This document shows positions 12,587-24,586 of a stretch of 64,000 nt of DNA, one piece after another. Source of the DNA: Panonychus citri. Its lineage: Eukaryota; Arthropoda; Arachnida; Trombidiformes; Tetranychidae. A model generated the notes under the pieces. The model was given only the letters and a program-made list of their open reading frames with translations. It did no database searches and had not been told where the DNA came from. Position numbers and translations under genes: made by a program. Each line of letters begins with the position of its first letter. The first letter of the stretch is position 1. The stretch covers positions 2,280,501-2,344,500 of the forward strand of contig NW_026515546.1 of NCBI RefSeq assembly GCF_014898815.1. Direction: 5' to 3'.

Positions 12587-13519
12587 TTATGGAGATTCAA
12601 TTTCATCAGTTAGAATTGGATCTCTTGATAAGTAATCTGCCTCATTATCGATTCCTGAGGTTGTTTTATAACAAAATTGTATTGAGAAGGAAAATGCCCA
12701 ACTGAATAATCGGCTATTGGGTTTTTTAATTTTTTTGATTGCTTTCAATGCAATATGATCTGTAATGACCAGAAATTTATGATCAATTAGATAGTGATGC
12801 CAAAATTTGATTGATTCAACTACTGCTAAGCATTCAAGGTGAGTTACCGGATAATTTTTCTGGTAATTAGTTAATTTCTTTGAGAAATAACCAATTGGAT
12901 GCAATTGGTTATTTTGATCAGGTTGTTTTAGAACAGCCCCGATTCCTATCGTGCTCGCATCAGTTTCAAGAATCAATTCAGCATTTGGATTGAACATTTT
13001 AAGAATAGGTTCAGTGGTGAGTAATTTTTTTACTAAATCAAATGAATTTTGACAATTGGAATTCCAATTGAATTTTGTTTCTTTTCTCAATAATGAATGT
13101 AGAGGTTCTAGGATTTCAGTGATTCCCTGTATAAATTTTCTGTTGTAATTGATTTTGCCTAAAAATCGTCTCACTTCTTTGATCGATTTAGGAGGTGCGA
13201 GTTTGAGAATAGACTCGATGTTACTGTGGAGTGGGCGAATCTCATTGAGGGATAATTGGTGACCTAGATAATTTACTTTTAATTGTGCGAATTTACATTT
13301 TTCGAAATTCAGTTTCAGTCCAGAATCTGAAACTGCTGACAACAATTGTTGTATATGATTAATGTGACTCGATAAACAAGGTGAAAAGATGATAATATCA
13401 TCAATATAATTGTGACAGAATTCTGTTAATTGGTATTTTTCGAGTAAATTTCTTATTGAACGTTGAAAAATGGAACATTTTGAGACCGAATAGCATAACT
13501 GTCCATTCATAGTGGCCAT
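12587..13519 (-). pseudogene. Reverse transcriptase C-terminal part and RNase H (Ty3/gypsy pol)
   Basis: This 310-codon frame carries the RT active-site motif Tyr-Ile-Asp-Asp followed by Ile-Ile-Phe, then thumb sequence (Leu-Gly-His and the Val-Arg-Arg-Phe-Leu-Gly motif). RNase H follows with its acidic residues in Glu-Thr-Asp-Ala-Ser, His-Leu-Glu-Cys-Leu-Ala, Ile-Thr-Asp-His and Glu-Ala-Asp-Tyr-Leu-Ser-Arg. The start of the frame is out of register: the usual Gly-His-Tyr-Glu-Trp-Thr-Val and Phe-Gly-Leu-Lys motifs appear in another frame over about 13,440-13,510. A frameshift therefore lies just upstream of the catalytic motif. Confidence 0.88.
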
Positions 13520-13650
13520 TTGAGTAATGAAAGCGGTCTTATGAATATCTTCAGTTCTAACTTTTATATGCCAAAACCAGACCCATCGAATACACTGAAA
13601 TACTTATTATCATGAAGACTATCAATTATATCTTCAATTCTTGTTGATAT

Positions 13651-14430
13651 TTATCCTATCGTCTTATCGTTCAATTTCCTGTAATCTATACAGAATCTGG
13701 TTTTTGCATTGTCTTCTTTTTTATAAGCTAGAGTAACTGGAGATGCATAAGGTGAGAACGAATGTCGGATTAAATTGTATTTTAACAAATTTTGAATCTC
13801 TTGATTAATTGTACTTTGTTGTTCGATTGATGTTCGATAAGCTTTGCTGTTTATGGGGATTTTTGATTCTAATTCAAGAATACATTCAGAATTCTCAAGA
13901 CAACCGACATTAAATTTGTTGTTACTAAAAACATTTTCAAATTTTGTTAGCAGTCTGAACAATTCATCAGATTCAATTGATTGTAATTTTGAATTGATAT
14001 CGATGAGAAAATTATCTGGTAATTGACAATCATGATTTATCAATTGAATTAGAGTTGGTTGAGTTGTAGTTGATGCTTGAGAAATTGAATAATCTGGATC
14101 ACATTTCAAATTATACTTATAAATATTATCTAATCCCAATAAAATATCAACACAATCTAATTCAGTTACATTAATTAAAATTAATTTAGTGATTTTTCCA
14201 ATTCGCAATTGGATTTGAGCGAGACCTGAAACTGAGCCACTTCCAGTTAACGTTGAAAATGTTTGATTTAAATTTTTATATTGAATTTGAAAATTATTGA
14301 TTAGCTTATTACTAATTAAACTGATACATGATCCTGGATCAAACAGAATTCTGAGTTTTGATTCATTTAAATAACCAGGAATTATTATATGAAAGGGCTT
14401 TGAATCAGGTCTACTCATTAGTTTAAACAA
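13651..14430 (-). pseudogene. Aspartic protease and RT N-terminal part (Ty3/gypsy pol)
   Basis: A 259-codon frame. Near residue 30 is a retropepsin-like active site written Phe-Asp-Pro-Gly-Ser with Ser-Leu-Ile-Ser after it, and near residue 95 an Ile-Leu-Leu-Gly-Leu-Asp flap-to-core motif. The C-terminal part has the RT fingers motif Arg-Phe-Cys-Ile-Asp-Tyr-Arg-Lys-Leu-Asn. The frame then stops, and the next about 130 bp carry RT sequence in shifted frames. It overlaps the end of the zinc-knuckle frame by 13 bp. Confidence 0.87.
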
Positions 14431-14630
14431 TTTCTATTAATAATTTCATTACCATTATCATCAATTTCTTGTTCGTCATTGTCTTCTTTGGTAACGAAAT
14501 TCATTGATCGGATTCCATTGGCATTTTCCTTTCTCAGAGGACAATCAGAGCAATGAAACTGGCCTGGTTTACCAGCTTTAATACACACATAACAGGACCT
14601 TTGGGTTCGATTTATTACCGAGCTGACCAT
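14418..14630 (-). pseudogene. Gag zinc-knuckle region (Ty3/gypsy)
   Basis: A 70-codon frame with Cys-Tyr-Val-Cys, then Gly-Lys-Pro-Gly-Gln-Phe-His-Cys-Ser-Asp-Cys. This resembles a CCHC nucleocapsid knuckle, with Gln where His is usual and a three-residue insert. An acidic tail (Asp-Glu-Gln-Glu-Ile-Asp-Asp) follows. The Asn/Ser-rich gag linker can be read upstream in another frame to about 14,715, where the nested foldback element begins. Confidence 0.7.
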
Positions 14631-14699
14631 TAGAATAAAATGTCTTTTCTTTTGGATTCAAATAATGAGAATTCTTATGCGAGGAATTGGAATTTTGGT

Positions 14700-16215
14700 A
14701 ATTGAGCTATATTCTAGAACACCTACCGTTGCAAATCGTCTTGAAACACCAGTGTATAGCCTAACATATAGGTCATACATATGGATGGAATTTCTGCGAA
14801 ACTTTTGGTTCAGAAGATACAGATAATCAAAAATACATTTTTTATAGGAGTCTATGGAGAAAATAAAGTTTTCTAGCATGTCAAAAATTTCTAGAACAAT
14901 GTTTTGATAGCATGTATATATTAGTATGATGATGTTATGTGTGAAATTCAAGGTTCTGAGTGACTTGGTTGTGTGGGTAAATTGCATGAAAGTGTATTTT
15001 CACTGTTTTCTTAGATTACTATTGAACCGTGAGTCAAGCACACTCAAAATTTAGTACATATTATTCTCAAGGTCAAACTTGCTAGTCAAGGTCATTTAAA
15101 GGTTGTCACTATATTTTTGTTTTAGGCTTGTTTATGTGGATATTTCAATGATAATGGTAATATTGACTTTAACTATGCATGGACTTCTGAATGTATACAT
15201 TCGATGGAAATATGAGTTGAATAATATATGTAATGCGCTGCATGATGTAGGGTCAATAAGAAATGTTGAGATTAATGATCAAATGTCGCACCGCAATTTT
15301 TGACCTGCCCCGCCCTTCAGGTGGGCGTGGTCGCGTAGCGACCACGCCCACTGAGGAGAACGAGTCAAAAAATTTCACTTGATCAGCCCACAGAGGTGTT
15401 TAAGTGATTGTACTAGTTATTCTCTTCTATATCTAAAAGTGTTTGAACTACTTGTGCGTCACAAGGAAAGGCATCTATTGGCTGTTTGCATGTACAACTA
15501 ATAATTATGAACTTTGTTCAGAAACTACTTTCTGAAAAACAAGACGGATACTTCCCAAAATAAGGTCTGGTTAGTTGTTGCTAGTCACATTTAAAGACTT
15601 CGGCAAGTCTCAGTGCAATCTTGATAACTTCTAGCTTGCACTTGATGGAATGACAAAGTTCTAAATATTTCTGAAGCATATCCTGTACCAAGTAATCACA
15701 CAGTACGCATGACATAGCCTGAGATATTGATTTCTCATAATTTTATTGCATTTCAAGCAACAGGCGATTCAGTTGACTACAATCAATTCAGTGCTGCCAT
15801 CTGATGCATGATAATCACCATAATCAGCGCAAACTTCAACACAATTAAATTGCTGTTCTGAGTAAAAATTTGAAACTCCTTTGATTATGAAACGACCTGA
15901 CTAGTAGTTTGACCTTGAGAATAATATATAAATTTTGAGTGTAACCATTCTGGTTCAATAGTAATCTATGAAACTGATGGCCACTTTTCATCAATTCCTA
16001 CACAATCACTCAGAACTTGAATTTTCACATATCACCTGTACTGTGTACATGCTATCAAAACATGGACTAGAATTTTGACATGCTAAACATTTATTTCTCA
16101 TGAACTCTATGTAAAAGTATATTGATATATATCTTCTGAACAAAGATTCCGCTGAAAATCCATGTAACCTATGACCAGGGCTACACAAAATTTCAAGACA
16201 ATTTTGATTCTGGTC
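14700..16215. mobile_element. Foldback element nested in gag
   Basis: Two diverged inverted arms, about 14,700-15,100 and 15,880-16,215, face each other across a loop of about 780 bp. Matching blocks include GAATTCAAGGTTCTGAGTGA-like, ACACTCAAAATTTA and ATTATTCTCAAGGTCAAAC-like segments in the same order on opposite strands. The loop carries a GC-rich hairpin but no recognisable protein. It splits gag: the gag body reads into its right edge and the knuckle linker resumes at its left edge. Exact ends and target duplication were not resolved. Confidence 0.75.
15297..15372. repeat. GC-rich perfect hairpin
   Basis: The core is a 14-bp perfect stem, GTGGGCGTGGTCGC (15,321-15,334), with a 3-nt loop and its exact complement (15,338-15,351). 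An outer TTTTTGAC / GTCAAAAA pair (15,297-15,304 and 15,364-15,371) extends the symmetry. The composition is sharply different from the AT-rich surroundings. It sits in the loop of the foldback element. Confidence 0.85.
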
Positions 16216-16219
16216 TTCT

Positions 16220-16788
16220 AACCAGTTGATTCTCTGCCGTTTTAGCAATGAGTATAAAACGAGAATAATCGTAAACTTGATGCCCGAGAAACAATTTCTT
16301 AATTCCTCCTGACAAATGGTCAATCATCAAGGAACTTTCTTGCTCTTCAGTTAATTTAGATAAATTAGCCAATCGTCTTTTCCTTTCATAATAATCTTCA
16401 ACATCCTTCGTCTGGTATATTGAGTCTACAAAATTCTACAATTGGATCAATTACTTTAACACAAACCGATTGATTAATTTATTCTTAATTGAATTCAGTT
16501 ATTATCTTCCCGACAATCCAAATAATAATTCAATGCTTCTTTTCCTAAGTATTCACAGAAATTCAGCATTTCAAATTCTGACCATTTATATCAGACATAA
16601 TAGATTCATAAAGCTTAACCCAATTCTCAATGGTAACTGATTTATCTTTACCATCAAATAAATGATTTGGGTCGATAAACATGGTAAGTTTGTGATGATC
16701 TACAAAAAGATGGTTGTGGTTGTGGATGAGGAGGTGCAAAGATTTATATCTTGGGATGAAGTTGATTGAAATCTTCATCTGAGCTCAT
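16220..16788 (-). pseudogene. Gag N-terminal region (Ty3/gypsy), frameshifted
   Basis: On the minus strand an ATG at 16,788, only 10 nt after the 5' LTR, opens an acidic then Pro-rich start (Met-Ser-Ser-Asp-Glu-Asp-Phe), broken after about 14 codons. The next frame has Phe-Asp-Gly-Lys-Asp...Glu-Asn-Trp-Val-Lys-Leu-Tyr, as in the retrotransposon gag fold. Further frames carry Tyr-Leu-Gly-Lys-Glu-Ala-Leu and Asn-Leu-Ser-Lys-Leu-Thr-Glu-Glu-Gln. At least three shifts are needed to read it through. The nested foldback cuts it near 16,215. Confidence 0.75.
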
Positions 16789-16798
16789 CCTGTCGACT

Positions 16799-17382
16799 TG
16801 TAATTTTAACTTGAATTTAATAAAATTAGTGGAAAATAAGAATGTCTTTCTGAGAAAGTCAATGAATTTTCTCAGTAAATGAATTTCAATGAAAGTCAAT
16901 GGTTTTCTATAGACTCAATAATAAGATGAATTTTGAATGAATTTTCCAAAGTTATTAACTTTGTTTAAATGAATGAAATTGAATAAGATTTGGAGAAACG
17001 ATTTAAGTTTAATGTGAATAATGGTTGCAATTGGTGATTTTGGTGAACATTAGTTAATTTGGTTGTTGAATCAGTAATTAAAGTTTTTAAAAACTGATTA
17101 ATTGTTTAATCGTTGATTGTCCTTTATACTGGTAATCACACATCAGCTTAGTCAGGATGATTTAGTTAATCATATTCACAATTAAGATATTAACCATTGG
17201 ATTATAATTAAGAGTTAGTTACAATCATTTAAACAATTAACAATTTAGAGAAAGAAAAGAAAGAAGGGAAAATATTGTACTTTTCTTAATAAGAACAATT
17301 AGTTAATTGTAAAATTAACTTCTAGTAAATAATTGAATAAGAATTCAATTTGAATAACTATTGTTACCATGATGACATTACA
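16799..17382 (-). repeat. 5' LTR of the Ty3/gypsy element
   Basis: A 584-bp direct repeat of 10,200-10,811. On the minus strand it starts TGTAATGTC and ends AAATTACA. It is next to the TATA duplication on its outer side and 10 nt from the gag ATG on its inner side. No primer-binding site beginning TGG is evident right after it. Confidence 0.92.
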
Positions 17383-17386
17383 TATA

Positions 17387-20370
<2,984 letters not shown>

Positions 20371-20461
20371 GGACATATATATATGTACATATATACACAA
20401 TTTTCCTCATTTAACTGAACTTCTTATTCGATGTGCTAACAACAATACGAAAAATGAGCTG

Positions 20462-21178
20462 GTGGTTAACCTTAGAGAAGACAACAATCTAAGACTTTAT
20501 ATCAATGGTAATGTTAAAGTTAAGGCGAGAGATATTAAATTTTCTGTCATCACTCATACCAGTGATCAATTCATCTACCTGATTAACAACAAGCCATGGT
20601 GGGACAACAACCTGATGAGGATTAAAAAATACTACAAATATCCTAAAGCCCATCTTATTTATCATAAATTCAATATTCTCTCACTTCAAGAGAACGAAGA
20701 ATTCATAAGAAAATCAAATATTCAAATGGGAATCATAAGGATCAACTCGGTAAAGCAACTCGTTGATGGATTGGTGAGAGTCTCATTCTCTGTTTCCGAT
20801 GAAAGACGACTGAATAGGGACAACTGGAATCTTGTGATTGACAACTGTAATTACAAAATAGCTGATGACATTCACTATGAGCAATGCCCTAGGTGCATTA
20901 AATATTACAAGATCTACAAACAACATTTATGTTCCACAGAACCAAAGTGCTCAAATTGCTACGATAATTTGGACAATTTTGAAAAAGAAAACTTCAGGTG
21001 TCGCAAAATTAGCTTTTGTGGTAATTGTCACGAAAACAACTTCTCGTCTTCTCATATCAACAACAAAGTCAATCAATGTGAAGCGTTTGAAACGAGTGTG
21101 AGAAAAGGCATTAAAAACACTGCCTTTCCAATCGACACACCACTAAAAATCGCAACCTTTGCTCCTGTCAAGAATTAA
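20462..21178 (+). pseudogene. LINE ORF1 (nucleic-acid-binding), 5' incomplete
   Basis: An open frame of 238 codons with no ATG at its start; it opens after a TAG near 20,370 and the first Met is near residue 52. From residue 142 it has Cys-Pro-Arg-Cys, then His-Leu-Cys, Cys-Ser-Asn-Cys and Cys-Gly-Asn-Cys-His to a last Cys near 200. This spacing matches the three tandem CCHC knuckles of I/R1-clade ORF1 proteins, which bind the element RNA. The upstream part is rich in Lys and Asn. The frame ends with a clean stop 1.74 kb before ORF2, far more than is normal. Confidence 0.72.
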
Positions 21179-21712
21179 ATAGGTGGAAGCAACATAATCG
21201 ATCAGCCAGCTGCTTACTCGACTTCCAAAAACAATAATTTCTATCCAATGTTTACTTTATTCTTTTCATAAGAAAACAAATAACCGAAAAACAAATCTCC
21301 GAAAACAATTACAAAGTCTCATCTCTAAGAACAAAACTGATTAAGTTTCATCTCAACTAATTGTAAACAAATAACAATTGTTACAATAATTACTTTTTCT
21401 CTTTTTTCCTCTCGCACTTACTACAGTTACAGCCTATAATCAATAAAGTTCATGAACATTAACAAAGTAATAAAATTTACAATTCCAAAATTCCTTTTCA
21501 TTCCATCTCTTCCTTCTTCTATTGATATATACTCTCTAATTTTCTTCTCCTCTCTAATTTTCTTCTCCACTCTCTCATCACTATTGCCTCCAAATAACCT
21601 CTGACCTGAAGCTCCTTTGACACTTTGAAAAAAATAAACTTAAACATTCAAACACTTAAATATTATTGCTCGTCAAGCGTAAGAAACAGTAGTAATTTTA
21701 ATAGTGAAGACC
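21179..21712. other. Spacer between LINE ORF1 and inserted ORF A
   Basis: About 530 bp with no coding frame. It has an AATAAA near 21,440 and a TC-rich stretch (about 21,500-21,600). The possible polyadenylation signal after ORF1 and a pyrimidine-rich leader before ORF A fit two separate transcripts, but this is inference. Confidence 0.35.
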
Positions 21713-22204
21713 ATGGCACTTGTTGACTGTGACACAACTGTAACTTGTATTGATGATAATGCTATCATCATTGTGATGAATGTCAATCGCTGTGTCACAT
21801 TAGAGGCAACTCATCAAAGACTAGAATTCTTCAATCCGGTCATTGTACGTGAACAATTTCAACACCTACAACTCATTGATCCCCAAGGAGGCGAAGATGA
21901 GATAAGTGACGAAGCTATTCTACGTGGAATCTTTTTTGACTTTAATTCACTAAATCAGTGCCTATCGGATCTTATCACGATGAATTATCAATTCAGAATC
22001 TTCAAAATGACTCGATACCTCTTTGAAACTGTTCTAAAAGTGAGTGATGTAATTGAACTACTTCTTGAATTGGGTAAAAGAGAATTTATTGTAATAAAAA
22101 CATTGAATGGTTTTGATGTTTTTCTTACAAAACATCTAAACATTACAGAGAATGAAATGTTAAGTCAAGGCAAGATAGATGTTACTGTAATCGAGATCAA
22201 TTAG
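21713..22204 (+). CDS. Unidentified 163-aa protein (ORF A) inside the LINE
   Basis: The ATG at 21,713 is in the full metazoan start context ACCATGG; a GTG nine bases earlier is not needed. The frame is intact for 163 residues with mixed composition, five Cys (four within the first 50 residues), and an acidic Gly-Glu-Asp-Glu-Ile-Ser patch near 62. A predicted helical half follows (about 90-135), with Leu-Leu-Leu-Glu-Leu-Gly in it. No signal peptide or membrane segment was seen. I recognise no family. Its stop overlaps the stop of the opposite-strand ORF B by 8 bp. It lies between LINE ORF1 and ORF2, where such elements usually have no gene. It could be a captured host or viral gene, or an accessory protein of this element. 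Confidence 0.55.
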   Translation: MALVDCDTTVTCIDDNAIIIVMNVNRCVTLEATHQRLEFFNPVIVREQFQHLQLIDPQGGEDEISDEAILRGIFFDFNSLNQCLSDLITMNYQFRIFKMTRYLFETVLKVSDVIELLLELGKREFIVIKTLNGFDVFLTKHLNITENEMLSQGKIDVTVIEIN

Positions 22205-22619
22205 CTGGTTGTTCAGGAAAAGGCTCTCCAAATTGTATTAACACTCGTATACAAGTAACATCGCGCCAAACCTGGAGAACTATGTAAGAATAATTCATCA
22301 TGAATGAACGACACATGTCGATAACAACATCCTCCTCGCTGAGTCCGAACTCTGTATAATATGTGTGATAAGGATTGAGTACGAATATGTCACATAACAA
22401 ACATCGAACCAGATAATTAGCATGCTCAGCAAAAGCCTGTCCATCCTTGTCCACAAAGAAAATGTAACGATGATTTTCATAACTGTAATTTGCGTGTCCA
22501 TGGAATCTGAGAAAATCCTCAATTAATGGTAATCTGTTTGAAGGAAAAATAAAAAACGCTCTTATTGTTGAAACTTGATTAAGACTTAGAACTTTTGTAT
22601 AAAGTAAAGACATTTTCAT
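22197..22619 (-). CDS. Unidentified 140-aa protein (ORF B) inside the LINE
   Basis: An intact frame from ATG (22,619) to TGA (22,197). The composition is gene-like, with Trp, Cys, His and Tyr well represented: an aromatic block (His-Gly-His-Ala-Asn-Tyr-Ser-Tyr near 39), a short Val-Asp-Lys-Asp-Gly-Gln turn, Leu-Val-Arg-Cys-Leu-Leu-Cys-Asp and a Gly-Leu-Ser-Glu-Glu-Asp helix start near 92. No known domain was recognised. It is convergent with ORF A, their 3' ends overlapping at 22,197-22,204. A third small frame starts 11 bp away on the other strand. It may be a captured gene or an artefact, but the intact length in an AT-rich genome argues for selection or recent arrival. Confidence 0.5.
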   Translation of the reverse strand: MKMSLLYTKVLSLNQVSTIRAFFIFPSNRLPLIEDFLRFHGHANYSYENHRYIFFVDKDGQAFAEHANYLVRCLLCDIFVLNPYHTYYTEFGLSEEDVVIDMCRSFMMNYSYIVLQVWRDVTCIRVLIQFGEPFPEQPAN

Positions 22620-22630
22620 TTACTATTGAG

Positions 22631-22840
22631 ATGGTCACTCCACTACAACTTAATAATATATGTTCTCACTTTGCTTTTATTCACATAATACTCTGTGCTT
22701 TACCGTTAGTCTCACTAAAACAACTGAACTTTGAACTTGACTCCTTCAACCTGACTAACTCTGAGCCTTGCCTTCCAACAATTAATGTTACACTATATGA
22801 AATAATATTGACTCAATGTTTTCTACATCTTATAGATTGA
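22631..22840 (+). CDS. Small hydrophobic ORF C, doubtful
   Basis: A 69-codon frame from an ATG 11 bp from the start of ORF B on the other strand. Residues about 10-27 are hydrophobic (His-Ile-Ile-Leu-Cys-Ala-Leu-Pro-Leu-Val) and could act as a signal or anchor; a possible Asn-Val-Thr glycosylation site follows. A run of 11 A bases lies just past the stop. No family was recognised; it could be a chance frame. Confidence 0.22.
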   Translation: MVTPLQLNNICSHFAFIHIILCALPLVSLKQLNFELDSFNLTNSEPCLPTINVTLYEIILTQCFLHLID

Positions 22841-22919
22841 AAATTAAAAAAAAAAAGAAAAACGAATATGATCAAAATTCTAATTTAAGTAATTGTGAAT
22901 TGTGAATTAAGCAGGGAAT

Positions 22920-24104
22920 ATGCAACTAAATTTAACTTGTGTTAATTTTAGAAAACGTGTAAACAACAATCACCTCATTTCTCTACTCAAGAACAAGGAC
23001 AGATTCATTGTTGCCTCGGAAGACTGTGATCTAAATCCCCTTGAGGGAAAAATACTTGGTGACAATATTAGTGTAACCGTACCCAAACAATGGAAAGTTG
23101 TACAGCTTCAAATGGTAAGTCATAGGATTATTTGCGTAATGGTTAACCGTCGTAGTCATTATCTGAATGTAATCGGCTCGTATTGCTCACCTGGAGACTC
23201 AAATACTATGATGAAACTGACCAGCTTCATGGCCAACCTGGACAAACAGATACCAACTATTTTGATGGGTGATATGAATACGGAATCCATTGTTTGGACA
23301 AACAAGCCTAGAAGAGTGAACGGTGTGACAAAAGAATGTATAAATGCATTTGAAACCGTTTTAGTTAACAACAAAATGATTAGCACCTTACCAAAAAACG
23401 AAATGGGACGAACTCGTGTTAGTGATACCTCATCGTCAAGTATAGATGTTGTTCTGACCAATCTTAACGTTCTCAAATGTGATTTCAACCTATTTGACAT
23501 AACGGGTCTTGATCACAAACTCATTGATGTAAGATTGCTTGTTAAGCTAGGTGTTAATAGACCACTAAACACCCTAACCAGAAACCGAATCGCGGTGTAT
23601 GGTAATTGCAATCTTCGCGTGAGCGAAAATATTGAGCTGATGACTTGTGAACTTATGAATATGGGTATACCAATCAAACATCGTAATGAGCGAACAGGAA
23701 ACAGGAGAACTCGTAGAATTAAGAAAAAACTTAGTCGAGAAAAGCTGACTGAAAACAATTGTGCAAATGAGGACTTGAGAAAGAAATTGATCGAAAGCCT
23801 GAGAAAATCAGATAATGCAAAGCCGTGGAAATTTAACACTCTTGAAATGCACGATCACATTAGAAACCTGCAATATAAGAACATAGTTACAACGAAATCC
23901 GAACAGAAGATGTTTCTCATACCAAAATCAAAAATGAACTTCGATTATATGCCTTCGCAAGGATTGCAATCACTCACCACGCTTGAAATGAAACGGGTCA
24001 GCAATTCGAGATTCAAACAGTCGTCAGGATGGGCTGATGGCTTCACGAACAAAAGATGGAATCAGTGCTGGAAAATAAGTATATACCTAAGCAAATATGT
24101 CTAA
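22920..24104 (+). pseudogene. LINE ORF2: apurinic-like endonuclease domain
   Basis: The frame opens at an ATG followed by an R1/I-type endonuclease start. Motifs in order: Ser-Tyr-Cys-Ser-Pro-Gly near 87, the metal-binding Met-Gly-Asp-Met-Asn near 116, Ser-Ile-Asp-Val-Val-Leu-Thr-Asn near 174, and the Leu-Asp-His-Lys-Leu motif near 197. These match the exonuclease/endonuclease/phosphatase fold that nicks target DNA for target-primed reverse transcription. Residues 210-380 form a basic linker, shorter than usual. The frame is lost near 24,100, and RT continues in another frame that overlaps it by 49 bp. Confidence 0.82.
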
Positions 24105-24586
24105 GTGGTGGTACATTAATCCCCAAGATGAATGGTTCGATGAGGCTAATCAGGACACAATCTTACATGGGAAAAATTGTAGACACGATTCTCTACAATC
24201 GAATAAAAGAATGGGCATTGGAAAATGTTGATACGACCTTTCAGTTCGCGTACATGAAGCAGAATCGCCATGACCTACTCACTCAACTGTATGAGAATTT
24301 CAACATTTTTGATACTGTAATAGCTGCTGACATCAAGGGTGCATTTGATAAGATCTCGAGAAGAGAGATAGAAAGGAGACTGATGTCCTTAGACATCAAC
24401 ACCAGCCAGATGATTAAAATATTTATGGAAAACAGGAAGATTAGAACGTATCGTGATGGAAATCTGATCACTGAGGATGATCCAGAGGGTCTTCAAGGGT
24501 TCGCCACTGGACCAATTCTTTTTGTAATAGGTTTGGATGATACCCTCATGTATGATGATTCACGGTATGGTCATCAAGAACACTAG
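24056..24586 (+). pseudogene. LINE ORF2: RT N-terminal half
   Basis: A frame shifted relative to the endonuclease. It has the non-LTR RT fingers block (Leu-Ile-Pro-Lys near 21, then Gly-Lys-Ile-Val-Asp and Asn-Arg-Ile), motif A Ala-Asp-Ile-Lys-Gly-Ala-Phe-Asp (about 91-98) and motif B Leu-Gln-Gly-Phe-Ala-Thr-Gly-Pro (about 146-153). The catalytic motif C that should follow within about 50 residues is missing here and lies on the opposite strand further right. Confidence 0.82.

Larger units (their letters stand above)
10196..17386 (-). mobile_element. Full-length Ty3/gypsy LTR retrotransposon, frameshifted
   Basis: The element proper is 10,200-17,382 and reads on the minus strand. It is flanked by a 4-bp TATA target duplication (10,196-10,199 and 17,383-17,386). 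The two LTRs are direct repeats with TGTAAT...ATTACA ends. The internal order on the minus strand is gag, zinc knuckle, aspartic protease, RT, RNase H, integrase, which is the Ty3/gypsy order; no envelope gene was seen. A GGGGGGA polypurine tract abuts the 3' LTR. Several frameshifts break gag and pol. Two other elements are nested inside: a foldback in gag and a TIR element downstream of integrase. The LTRs differ almost only by short indels, so some breaks may be sequencing or assembly errors. Confidence 0.93.

Noticed and set aside
10200..17382. The approximately 600-bp direct repeats as a false assembly duplication of unique DNA
   Set aside because: TGTAAT/ATTACA ends, the TATA duplication, the adjacent polypurine tract and the gag start next to the other copy all identify them as LTRs.
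23159..23839. Minus-strand frames opposite the LINE endonuclease
   Set aside because: They are shadows of the endonuclease coding strand, which has clear motifs.
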